From: Gammaproteobacteria bacterium
GTDB lineage: Bacteria > Pseudomonadota > Gammaproteobacteria > SZUA-140
Assembly: GCA_003230195.1 (NCBI GenBank)
Contig: QIHH01000156.1
Location: 1-8,900, forward strand
Direction: 5' to 3'
DNA length: 8,900 bases
Shown here: positions 1 to 5,196 of the stretch, in pieces
Layout of the letters: every line of letters starts with the position of its first letter
How positions within the stretch are numbered: the stretch's first letter is position 1
Translations under genes and position numbers: made by a program
The notes under the pieces: generated by a model
The model's input: the letters and a program-made list of their open reading frames with translations, nothing else
Databases searched by the model: none
What the model was told of the DNA's origin: nothing

Positions 1-455
1 CGCATTTTCAATGTTGCACACCGTCGCGTTGGGTCTCCGCCAATAGTGCGCGCTCCAGTATGCTGGTGTGGGCGCTTTATGGTGAGCGTCTTGATGGGCG
101 TGATCCACAGACGGGTCTGCCGCCAGAGGGTAGCGCTGTGGTAGTGGATAACAGGGGGAAAGAGTTTCCGGAAATTTGGCCTAAGGTAAGCGAGCATTTA
201 GCTCATGTCTCAGGCATGACGGAGGAGGAGAAACGGCTGATCGCGCGCTGGTTGGACATCGGTGCACCCAAGAACAACGTGCACGATGATATGATGCGCC
301 CCGTTATCACGTTGACGCCTGTGGGTGGCACCAGCGTGAGTAGTATTTTAGTTGGCCTATGGGATGACTCCCCGCTGGATTTCAGCCGTTTCAAAGTGAC
401 AGCCAATGGTGCCGACATCACCCCCGAGGTGATACCCCGAACATCGTTACGGTGA
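1..455 (+). CDS. Hydrazine-synthase-alpha-like surface protein, 5'-truncated part before a frameshift
   Basis: The frame is open from the window edge (first full codon at 3) to a TGA at 453-455, and no true start is visible, so the gene begins outside the window. The visible text has a SARSS..VWALYGERLDGR stretch and an RWLDIGAPKNN motif. I associate these with proteins related to the hydrazine synthase alpha subunit and similar cytochrome-linked secreted proteins, where a conserved 'L.RW.D.GAP.N' segment closes a domain. This is recognition by pattern only, and a hydrazine-forming activity is not implied. A beta-rich Ig-like stretch follows (about 300-430). The frame ends abruptly while coding character continues in frame 2 (452-1507), so this and the next entry are most likely one gene split by a single-base deletion or a sequencing error. 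The product is probably exported, as inferred from the sorting tail of the second half. Confidence 0.6.
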   Translation, partial: HFQCCTPSRWVSANSARSSMLVWALYGERLDGRDPQTGLPPEGSAVVVDNRGKEFPEIWPKVSEHLAHVSGMTEEEKRLIARWLDIGAPKNNVHDDMMRPVITLTPVGGTSVSSILVGLWDDSPLDFSRFKVTANGADITPEVIPRTSLR

Positions 456-1507
456 CACTGCCCACCACAGTGACGGATGCCAATGCCAGCAGTATCGAAA
501 TCATGCTGGAAATCTGGGACAAACCCAATCGTAGCTGGAGCAGGGTGGCACCTGGTGACGCGGCAGCTAACCGTACGCGTAAAACCGTCACGGGGCGTGC
601 ATTGTTGCGCATGGCTGGCAATAGCATGCCAGATAACATTGCACCGGTGATCACCCTGATTGGTAATGATCCGCAAACCATCACTCTTGGTGGTACTTAT
701 AGCGAACTCGGGGCATCGGCTACGGACAATTTTGATGGCGACATCAGTGTCAACATCATCGCAGATATCTCGGCTGTTAACACCGAGGTTTCTGGCTCAT
801 ACAACGTGACTTATAACATCTCTGATACGGCAGGCAATGCGGCCATCGAAGTGATTCGAGCTGTTAATGTTGTGGTAGTCGTTATTGATGATATCGCACC
901 GGTGATTACACTCACGGGCAATAATCCTCAGACGATTACTGTCGGTAGCACTTATACCGAACTGGGCGCAACCGCAATGGACAATGTTGATGGTGATATC
1001 AGTGGTAATATCACCACGGATGCTGCTGCAGTTAACATTGCGGTAGCAGGTTCGTATAACGTTACCTATAACGTCTCTGATGCGGCAGGAAATACGGCAG
1101 TCGAAATGATACGGACGGTCAATGTTGTGACGGTTATTGTTGACGATATCGCACCCGTAATCATCCTCACGGGCAATAATCCTCAGACTATCACTGTCGG
1201 GAGCGCTTATGCCGATGCTGGCGCGACGGCTCTGGATAACATCGATGGCAATCTCACTACCAGTATCCAGACAGTTAACCTAGTGGACATTGCAAATGCA
1301 GGAACCTACGAGGTGAGCTATGACGTTTCTGATGCTGAAGGCAATGCGGCGACTCAGGTCATTCGTACGGTCAATGTCAGCGCTGCGACGACCAATAACC
1401 CTGATGATTCAGATGGCGGCACGGGTGCGTTCGGGCCATTGCTCGGATTGGGCCTCATACTGCTGGCTGTTCGGAGACGTTCAAGGCTTGTTCGCATGTC
1501 GGATTAG
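452..1507 (+). CDS. C-terminal part of the same protein: three DUF5011-type Ig-like repeats and a GlyGly-CTERM-type tail
   Basis: The nominal GTG start at 452 has no ribosome binding site. The frame is open further upstream (codons from about 422 read PRGDTPNIVTVTLP), so this is a continuation of the preceding frame rather than an independent gene. Residues 1-60 finish an Ig-like domain. Residues 63-147, 148-232 and 233-310 are three tandem copies of an 85-residue module with the pattern IAPVI.L.GN.PQTIT.G..Y...GA.A.DN.DG and a closing YNVSDA.GN segment, typical of bacterial Ig-like DUF5011 domains of surface proteins. The tail has an acidic, Gly-rich segment (DDSDGGTG, 318-325), a hydrophobic helix (326-340) and a basic cluster RRRSR. 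This is the tripartite layout of GlyGly-CTERM, a signal handled by rhombosortase. By inference the protein is secreted and anchored or cleaved at the membrane. Confidence 0.7.
   Translation: MTLPTTVTDANASSIEIMLEIWDKPNRSWSRVAPGDAAANRTRKTVTGRALLRMAGNSMPDNIAPVITLIGNDPQTITLGGTYSELGASATDNFDGDISVNIIADISAVNTEVSGSYNVTYNISDTAGNAAIEVIRAVNVVVVVIDDIAPVITLTGNNPQTITVGSTYTELGATAMDNVDGDISGNITTDAAAVNIAVAGSYNVTYNVSDAAGNTAVEMIRTVNVVTVIVDDIAPVIILTGNNPQTITVGSAYADAGATALDNIDGNLTTSIQTVNLVDIANAGTYEVSYDVSDAEGNAATQVIRTVNVSAATTNNPDDSDGGTGAFGPLLGLGLILLAVRRRSRLVRMSD
638..892 (+). repeat. Ig-like (DUF5011-type) tandem repeat unit 1
   Basis: This is the first 255-bp coding repeat, starting at IAPVITLIGND. It is the most diverged of the three, with NFDGDIS in place of N(V/I)DG. 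Each unit spans exactly 85 codons. Confidence 0.8.
893..1147 (+). repeat. Ig-like (DUF5011-type) tandem repeat unit 2
   Basis: This is the second 255-bp unit, starting with ATC GCA CCG GTG at 893. At the DNA level its first 60 bases are nearly identical to unit 3 (shared CTCACGGGCAATAATCCTCA), suggesting a recent duplication or gene conversion between units 2 and 3. Confidence 0.8.
1148..1384 (+). repeat. Ig-like (DUF5011-type) tandem repeat unit 3
   Basis: This is the third unit, starting IAPVIILTGNN. Its second half diverges (SIQTVNLVDIANAGTYEVSY) and it ends in VNVSAATTNN, leading into the sorting tail. Confidence 0.75.
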
Positions 1508-1573
1508 AGAGTACATTAGGATCAATAGATAGAAAAGAAGTGCCAGAAGCAGATGAAACTGGCAGGCCTGTGG

Positions 1574-1620
1574 CATACCCATTCTGGGGGTATCATACCA
1601 TCCACTTTGGGGGTGGTTAT
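1574..1620 (+). repeat. Imperfect tandem duplication with hairpin potential
   Basis: Two diverged copies of a CATACC...CA(T/C)T(C/T)TGGGGGT segment lie side by side (CATACC at 1574 and 1594, GGGGGT at 1586 and 1609). The first copy can fold as ATACCC/GGGTAT (1575-1580 with 1588-1593) and the second as CCAC/GTGG. No T-tract follows, so this is not a good intrinsic terminator, although it lies between the end of the surface-protein gene and the next gene. A further pair TGCCAG/CTGGCA lies just before it (1541-1546 and 1559-1564). Confidence 0.4.
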
Positions 1621-1627
1621 TGATTGA

Positions 1628-1654
1628 CCACTCGAAGAGGCTTGATTAGAGTGG
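1628..1654 (+). promoter_or_regulatory. Hairpin covering the ribosome binding site of the GYF/pentapeptide gene
   Basis: CCACTC (1628-1633) is the exact reverse complement of GAGTGG (1649-1654), with a 15-base loop. The right arm is the only Shine-Dalgarno-like stretch in front of ATG 1659. A translational control role is inferred, and a 6-bp stem could also arise by chance. Confidence 0.3.
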
Positions 1655-1658
1655 GTCT

Positions 1659-2549
1659 ATGAATTCAACAGCATTAGCATCAGAGCAGTGGTATATCCGT
1701 CGTGGTGAGGTGATTCGGGGGCCGTTTACAGAAGCCAAGATAGCACATTACCTATTGCATGGGCGTATCAAGAAGAACGATGAATTAAGTCAGAATCAAG
1801 AGCAATGGCTATTTTCTTCTGAGTACTCTCAGTTATTGCCTTTAATGCGTCAGGATGCAGAAGATGATGCATTTCAGCGGCAGCAGTTAATGGCTCGGAA
1901 ACATTGGGAGATGCAGCGTGAGCGGAGTGGCAATAAACCACGTTATCAGCCGTTGTCGACTGATGTATACAATGATTCTGTTGAAGCAGCTAGATTAGAT
2001 CTGGATGGGGGTGTTAGTTCTGTGGTGCCAAGTTTGAATGAGAAAAAGCCGCTGAATCGGATGCTGGTGGGGTTTGTTACATTTTCATTACTGGCGGTGA
2101 TGGGAGTGGTGATTTACCTTAACTCTCCTGAACCGGAGGTGGGTGGCATTGATTGCACTGTGAGCGCCGCACCAAAAGTGAACTGGAGTAACTGTCAGAT
2201 GGCGGCTGTGCGGCTTTCTAATGCCGATTTAAGCGGTGCGTTAATGAAAAATATGAATCTCTCTCGGGCTGACTTGCGCGGTAGTCAGTTGATGGGTGTA
2301 AACTTCTCTTTTTCTAATCTAAGTGCCGCGCTGTTAAATGATGCCGATGTTCGGCACGCAATACTTGTGGGCGTTAATCTGAGTGGTACTGACCTTGAGG
2401 GAGCCATTTTTGATGGTGCAGATCTTTCGTATGCAGATTTTGGCGGCGCGAATTTAGCTGGCGCTAGCTTTAATGGCGCCAAACTAGATAAGGCAATCTG
2501 GCATGATGGGCGTATTTGTACTGAGGGATCAATTGGTGTGTGTCAGTAG
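1659..2549 (+). CDS. GYF_2-domain, single-pass membrane protein with pentapeptide repeats
   Basis: The product has 296 aa in three parts. Residues 9-63 fit a GYF_2 (DUF4339) domain: EQWYI..GEVIRGPFTEAKI, then a turn and W50. Residues 64-133 are a polar, charged linker. Residues 134-154 form one transmembrane helix preceded by EKKPLNR, which predicts an N-in, C-out topology. Residues 187-282 are pentapeptide repeats (A(D/N)LSG, GADLSYADFGGANLAGA), expected to fold as a right-handed beta helix in the periplasm. Cysteines C166, C179, C287 and C295 flank the repeats and could form disulfides there. The ending (WHDGRICTEGSIG.C) is a common cap of pentapeptide proteins. The partner and the molecular role are unknown. 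ATG 1659 is the only sensible start, and its purine-rich GAGTGGG lies inside a possible hairpin (1628-1654). Confidence 0.85.
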   Translation: MNSTALASEQWYIRRGEVIRGPFTEAKIAHYLLHGRIKKNDELSQNQEQWLFSSEYSQLLPLMRQDAEDDAFQRQQLMARKHWEMQRERSGNKPRYQPLSTDVYNDSVEAARLDLDGGVSSVVPSLNEKKPLNRMLVGFVTFSLLAVMGVVIYLNSPEPEVGGIDCTVSAAPKVNWSNCQMAAVRLSNADLSGALMKNMNLSRADLRGSQLMGVNFSFSNLSAALLNDADVRHAILVGVNLSGTDLEGAIFDGADLSYADFGGANLAGASFNGAKLDKAIWHDGRICTEGSIGVCQ

Positions 2550-2642
2550 GATGAGAAAACACGGAGCAAATGAATGTCCTGTAAAAGTCTCATTAGGTGA
2601 AGCGTAAGGGGCGAAATAAAATGGCATACTTGAAATGAATCC

Positions 2643-2660
2643 AAGAGGTATTTTTCTCTT
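2643..2660 (-). terminator. Weak hairpin behind the porin relic
   Basis: AAGAG (2643-2647) and CTCTT (2656-2660) enclose an 8-base loop just after the relic's stop codon on the minus strand. The stem is short and no T-tract follows it, so this is at best a decayed terminator. Confidence 0.2.
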
Positions 2661-2665
2661 CTGAA

Positions 2666-2800
2666 CTAGAATTTGTGTTCAATGCCAAATCCGTTAGCGC
2701 TTTTGTCATCATTCTTAAGTGATGTACTGTAGCAATAGCGCTTAGATTTTTTGCCCAGTTTGTCATCAACACCGAAGGCAATTTGCTCCAGTTCATGAAT
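2666..2800 (-). pseudogene. Relic of an outer-membrane porin gene (last 44 codons)
   Basis: On the minus strand, frame 2800 to 2666 reads HELEQIAFGVDDKLGKKSKR, then YCYSTSL, KNDDKSA and finally GFGIEHKF followed by TAG. This is the classic last two beta strands of a gammaproteobacterial general porin: 'GVDYKLSKRT..Y.YY..L..D..' then 'G.GIEHKF', with the terminal phenylalanine recognised by the BAM machinery. Upstream in the same frame there are TAA codons at 2801-2803 and 2816-2818 and no start, so only the 3' end survives. I found no porin-like continuation in neighbouring frames up to the globin gene. The piece is most likely left from a deletion or rearrangement. An independent short reading frame at 2593-2796 on the same strand is merely its out-of-frame shadow. 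Confidence 0.65.
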
Positions 2801-2820
2801 TTATTGAGGCACCATTTAGT

Positions 2821-2910
2821 TTGTCCGATGGTTTAAATAGAACTCTGCTACTTTTGGCCGTGGCTTTTTTGTTTGCTGGTCTAGCCGGTCTGGCAATGTT
2901 TTTCAGGTAG
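2821..2910 (+). CDS. Possible 29-aa single-helix membrane peptide (uncertain)
   Basis: A TTG start at 2821, 11 bases after GAGG (2806-2809), opens a 29-codon frame: MSDGLNRT, then a hydrophobic run LLLLAVAFLFAGLAGLAMFF, then R and TAG (2908-2910). The run would span a membrane once. It lies 40 bp before the globin gene. The rare start codon and the lack of an independent family match make this weak. The stretch could equally be an antisense accident next to the porin relic. Confidence 0.2.
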   Translation: MSDGLNRTLLLLAVAFLFAGLAGLAMFFR

Positions 2911-2950
2911 AATCTGGTTTTTGATTGTTGTCATATTTGAGAAGAGAGAG

Positions 2951-3334
2951 ATGCAGATATCCCATTATGAACGTTTGGGTGGAGAGCAGGGCGTGCGTTG
3001 CTTGGTGGATCATTTTTATGATTTGATGGACAATCTGCCGGAAGCGGCGGTTATCCGTAAGATGCACGCCAATAGCCTAGATAGCTCGCGTGACAAGCTC
3101 TTTATGTTTCTGTCTGGTTGGTTGGGTGGTCCTGGGCTCTACAGCGAAAAATATGGCCATCCGCGTTTGCGTGCACGTCATCTGCCTTTTTCGATTGGTG
3201 AGGCGGAGCGTGATGCGTGGATGTTATGTATGTCACAGGCGTTGGATGAGATGGCGCTTGATTCGCTGTTGCGAGACCACCTAAAGCAGTCGTTATGGAA
3301 TACCGCTGACCACATGAGAAACGAAGCGCCATAA
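2951..3334 (+). CDS. Group II (O-type) truncated hemoglobin
   Basis: The product has 127 aa, the usual size of the family. Recognisable segments are YERLGGEQGV at the A/B helix, VDHFYDLMD with the B10 tyrosine Y23, FLSGWLGGPGLY (53-64), GHPRLRARHLPFSIG with proximal heme histidine H77 (F8), and AERDAW with W90 at the G8 position typical of group II. These proteins are cytosolic heme proteins that bind O2 with very high affinity; proposed roles include handling of O2, NO or peroxide. ATG 2951 is chosen because GAGAGAG stands just upstream; an in-frame start at 2921 would add ten residues not found in the family. The gene is monocistronic, ending directly in a strong terminator. No clear promoter is visible; a TAGAAT box at 2908 lacks a matching -35. 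Confidence 0.93.
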   Translation: MQISHYERLGGEQGVRCLVDHFYDLMDNLPEAAVIRKMHANSLDSSRDKLFMFLSGWLGGPGLYSEKYGHPRLRARHLPFSIGEAERDAWMLCMSQALDEMALDSLLRDHLKQSLWNTADHMRNEAP

Positions 3335-3335
3335 A

Positions 3336-3361
3336 AAAACCCGCCGAAGAGGACGGGTTTT
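3336..3361. terminator. Bidirectional intrinsic terminator between globin and the small Cys protein
   Basis: AAAACCCG (3336-3343) pairs perfectly with CGGGTTTT (3354-3361), extended by CC/GG around a small loop. The plus strand ends in TTTT after the stem. The minus strand has an even better T-run (complement of the A-run 3333-3339). It lies immediately after the globin stop codon and 39 bases beyond the stop of the minus-strand gene, so it serves both. Confidence 0.9.
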
Positions 3362-3399
3362 AAATACGGTTCAGAAGCATATCCTGATCTGTATCTGGT

Positions 3400-3573
3400 T
3401 TAGCTAGCCGCGCAGGCAGTTTCTTCTTCGATAACGCCAGATTCTACTGAATCGATCGCTTTTTGATCATGTGCGTTGGCAGGGCAACCACAGCTGTAAC
3501 CTTCTTCAGTTGCGTGCATTCTTGCCTGTTCGATGTGCCACTGTGCTACTTTCAAATGCTGATCTACGTTCAT
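3400..3573 (-). CDS. Small cysteine-containing protein of unknown function (57 aa)
   Basis: The start ATG at 3573 is preceded by AAAAGG with 9 bases spacing. The frame is open further upstream to 3825, but that extension runs through a clear intergenic region and into ppnN, so the short form is chosen. The product begins MNVDQHLKVAQWHIEQARMH, an amphipathic helix, followed by EEGYSCGCPANAHDQ with a CxC pair (C28, C30) and H35, then an acidic tail with C54 near the end. No signal peptide or membrane segment is seen, so it should be cytosolic. The CxC plus His/Cys content could bind a metal or cycle as a thiol; this is inference. I do not recognise the family. It shares a terminator with the globin gene and is divergent from ppnN. 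Confidence 0.6.
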   Translation of the reverse strand: MNVDQHLKVAQWHIEQARMHATEEGYSCGCPANAHDQKAIDSVESGVIEEETACAAS

Positions 3574-3611
3574 TGCATTAAACCTTTTAAATTTGGGATT
3601 GAAAAAATAGT

Positions 3612-3626
3612 TGAGCATTACGCTCA
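3612..3626. promoter_or_regulatory. Spaced inverted repeat in the divergent region before ppnN
   Basis: TGAGC-ATTAC-GCTCA is a perfect 5-bp dyad with a 5-base centre. It sits about 39 bp upstream of the small minus-strand gene's start and 150 bp upstream of ppnN. The position suits an operator for the small gene, but I know of no matching regulator. Confidence 0.25.
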
Positions 3627-3743
3627 GGATATGAACTTTATCATGAAAACAGAAAAAAGGTAAGTGTTTTAGCATCTTGGCAGCGTAATACGGGCTGGAA
3701 TTGGGTATATTGTAGTTCAGCTTTAGGCCAAATGGTCGTCTTT

Positions 3744-3749
3744 TATAAC
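3744..3749 (+). promoter_or_regulatory. Candidate -10 box for the ppnN-roxA-GNAT operon
   Basis: TATAAC lies 29 bases upstream of the ppnN start. The best -35 at the right distance is TTTAGG (3722-3727, 16-base spacing), a poor match. This is the only reasonable sigma-70-like box near the gene. Confidence 0.3.
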
Positions 3750-3778
3750 ATAGATAACAAGCGAGAGAAAAACTGGCA

Positions 3779-5149
3779 ATGAGTGATGAAGTGATAGACG
3801 CAAGAATTACCCCGCAAGGGCACATGGATGTTTTATCTAGAGTTGAAGTGAATAAGCTGCTGGATCGAAGTCAAAGTGGTCTGTACACGATGTTCCGCAA
3901 CTGCTCATTGGCAGTGCTTAACTGCGGCAGTGATCTGGATGATGGCAAGGAACTACTGGAGCGTTACCCCGATTTTGATATCCGCGTGATACAGCAGGAG
4001 CGTGGCATTAAGCTTGAGGTTAAAAATGCACCGCCAAGTGCCTTTGTCGATGGTATGATGATCAAAGGGATCAGCGAACATCTGTTTGCGGTGTTGCGTG
4101 ACATTATCTATGTCAGCGATGAAATTCAAGATAATCCGACTTTTGATCTGAATGATTCAGAGGGGATCACCAACGCAGTGTTTCATATCCTGCGTAATGC
4201 CAATATTTTGCACCCACGAACCAAGCCTAACTTAGTGGTGTGCTGGGGCGGCCATTCAATCGGTCGCCATGAATATGATTATACCAAGGTCGTCGGTTAT
4301 GAAATGGGGCTGCGCGGGATTGATGTCGGAACGGGTTGTGGCCCGGGTGCGATGAAAGGACCCATGAAAGGAGCGGCTGTTGGTCACGCTAAGCAACGTA
4401 TCCGAGATGGTCAGTATATTGGCCTGACCGAACCGGGCATTATCGCGGCAGAATCACCCAACCCGATCGTCAATAATCTGGTTATTTTTCCTGATATCGA
4501 AAAGCGCCTTGAGGCCTTTGTGCGCACCGCACATGGTATTGTTGTATTCCCTGGTGGTGCGGGCACTGCAGAAGAAATTCTCTATTTACTAGGGATTTTA
4601 CTGCACCCTGAAAATAAAGAGATGCCTTTTCCGATGATTCTAACCGGCCCGGAAAGTGCGCGTGCATATTTTGAACAGATTGATCAGTTTATCAACGCCA
4701 CGCTGGGTGTGGAGGCGCAGTCGCGTTATCAAATTATTATTGATGATCCGATTAAAGTTGCACGTGAGATGTTGGCAGGGATCGAAGAGGTGCGCAGATA
4801 TAGAGTCGAAAAACGTGACGCCTATTATTTTAACTGGTTGTTGAAAATAGAGCCTGCGTTCCAGAGCCCATTCGCACCGACCCATGAAAATATGAGTAGC
4901 CTTGAGTTACATAAAAATCAGGAATGTCATCTGCTGGCTGCTAATTTGCGCCGAGCCTTTTCTGGTATTGTGGCGGGTAATGTGAAAGATGATGGTATCC
5001 GTGCAATTGAAGAACATGGGAATTTTGAAATCCGTGGTGATGCAGATATTATGGCGCGACTGGATGAGCTGTTAAGCTCGTTTGTTGCTCAACAACGGAT
5101 GAAACTGCCGGGTACCGTGTATACACCTTGCTATACGGTTATTCGATGA
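3779..5149 (+). CDS. ppnN: Pyrimidine/purine nucleotide 5'-monophosphate nucleosidase PpnN (YgdH)
   Basis: The product has 456 aa, against 454 for the E. coli enzyme, and is collinear from 'ITPQGHMDVLSRVEV' to 'MKLPGTVYTPCY'. PpnN splits nucleoside monophosphates into a free base and ribose 5-phosphate, and in E. coli it is stimulated by (p)ppGpp. The N-terminal domain (about 1-145) is specific to PpnN. The Rossmann-like LOG (lysine decarboxylase-like) core carries CWGGHSI (155-161), GCGPGAM..PMKGAAVGHA (186-204), PDIEKRLEAFVR (238-249) and the signature PGGAGTAEE (258-266), which holds the catalytic glutamates. The C-terminal domain has LRRAFSGIVAGNV and GIRAIEE. All key motifs are intact, so the gene should be functional. 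The enzyme is cytosolic. ATG 3779 is preceded by GAGAG at a slightly long distance. It is the first gene of an operon; its TGA overlaps the ATG of a mini-ORF. Confidence 0.97.
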   Translation: MSDEVIDARITPQGHMDVLSRVEVNKLLDRSQSGLYTMFRNCSLAVLNCGSDLDDGKELLERYPDFDIRVIQQERGIKLEVKNAPPSAFVDGMMIKGISEHLFAVLRDIIYVSDEIQDNPTFDLNDSEGITNAVFHILRNANILHPRTKPNLVVCWGGHSIGRHEYDYTKVVGYEMGLRGIDVGTGCGPGAMKGPMKGAAVGHAKQRIRDGQYIGLTEPGIIAAESPNPIVNNLVIFPDIEKRLEAFVRTAHGIVVFPGGAGTAEEILYLLGILLHPENKEMPFPMILTGPESARAYFEQIDQFINATLGVEAQSRYQIIIDDPIKVAREMLAGIEEVRRYRVEKRDAYYFNWLLKIEPAFQSPFAPTHENMSSLELHKNQECHLLAANLRRAFSGIVAGNVKDDGIRAIEEHGNFEIRGDADIMARLDELLSSFVAQQRMKLPGTVYTPCYTVIR

Positions 5150-5196
5150 ACGACTGGACTGCCTGGCTTGATCTAAACGGGCCGAGGTGTTTGTGA
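5146..5196 (+). CDS. 16-codon mini-ORF linking ppnN to roxA
   Basis: ATG 5146 overlaps the ppnN stop as ATGA. The frame encodes MNDWTAWLDLNGPRCL and stops at TGA 5194-5196, which overlaps a GTG at 5193 (GTGA) that is in frame with roxA. A ribosome finishing ppnN could reinitiate here and then hand over to roxA, so the element looks like a coupling peptide. Alternatively it could be the relic of a longer roxA start broken by a frameshift. The geometry is exact, but function is inferred. Confidence 0.35.
   Translation: MNDWTAWLDLNGPRCL

Noticed and set aside
203..684. Two long minus-strand frames opposite the surface-protein gene
   Set aside because: They are antisense to convincing coding sequence, lack ribosome binding sites and show no family features.
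638..1384. Regular repeats considered as a CRISPR array or mobile repeat
   Set aside because: The period is 255 bp, in frame and protein-coding, with divergence at synonymous sites; these are tandem protein domains.
2551..2607. 18-codon frame just after the pentapeptide gene, with an ATGAGA/TCTCAT inverted pair
   Set aside because: There is no usable ribosome binding site and no recognisable content, and the inverted pair is short with a long spacer.
2593..2796. 67-aa minus-strand frame
   Set aside because: It overlaps the porin relic in another frame; the porin frame carries recognisable family sequence and this one does not.
2819..2910. Minus-strand stop-free stretch (reads PKVAEFYLNHRTN) next to the porin relic, reminiscent of a transposase tail
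   Set aside because: It is too short, ends in stop codons before the relic, and I could not match it to any transposase family from sequence alone.
3677..3711. TTGGCA and TATATT as a ppnN promoter
   Set aside because: The boxes are 23 bases apart, too far for a sigma-70 promoter.
3574..3825. Upstream extension of the small Cys-protein frame to 141 aa
   Set aside because: It runs through the intergenic region and into ppnN on the other strand, the extra residues look non-coding, and the ATG at 3573 has a proper ribosome binding site.
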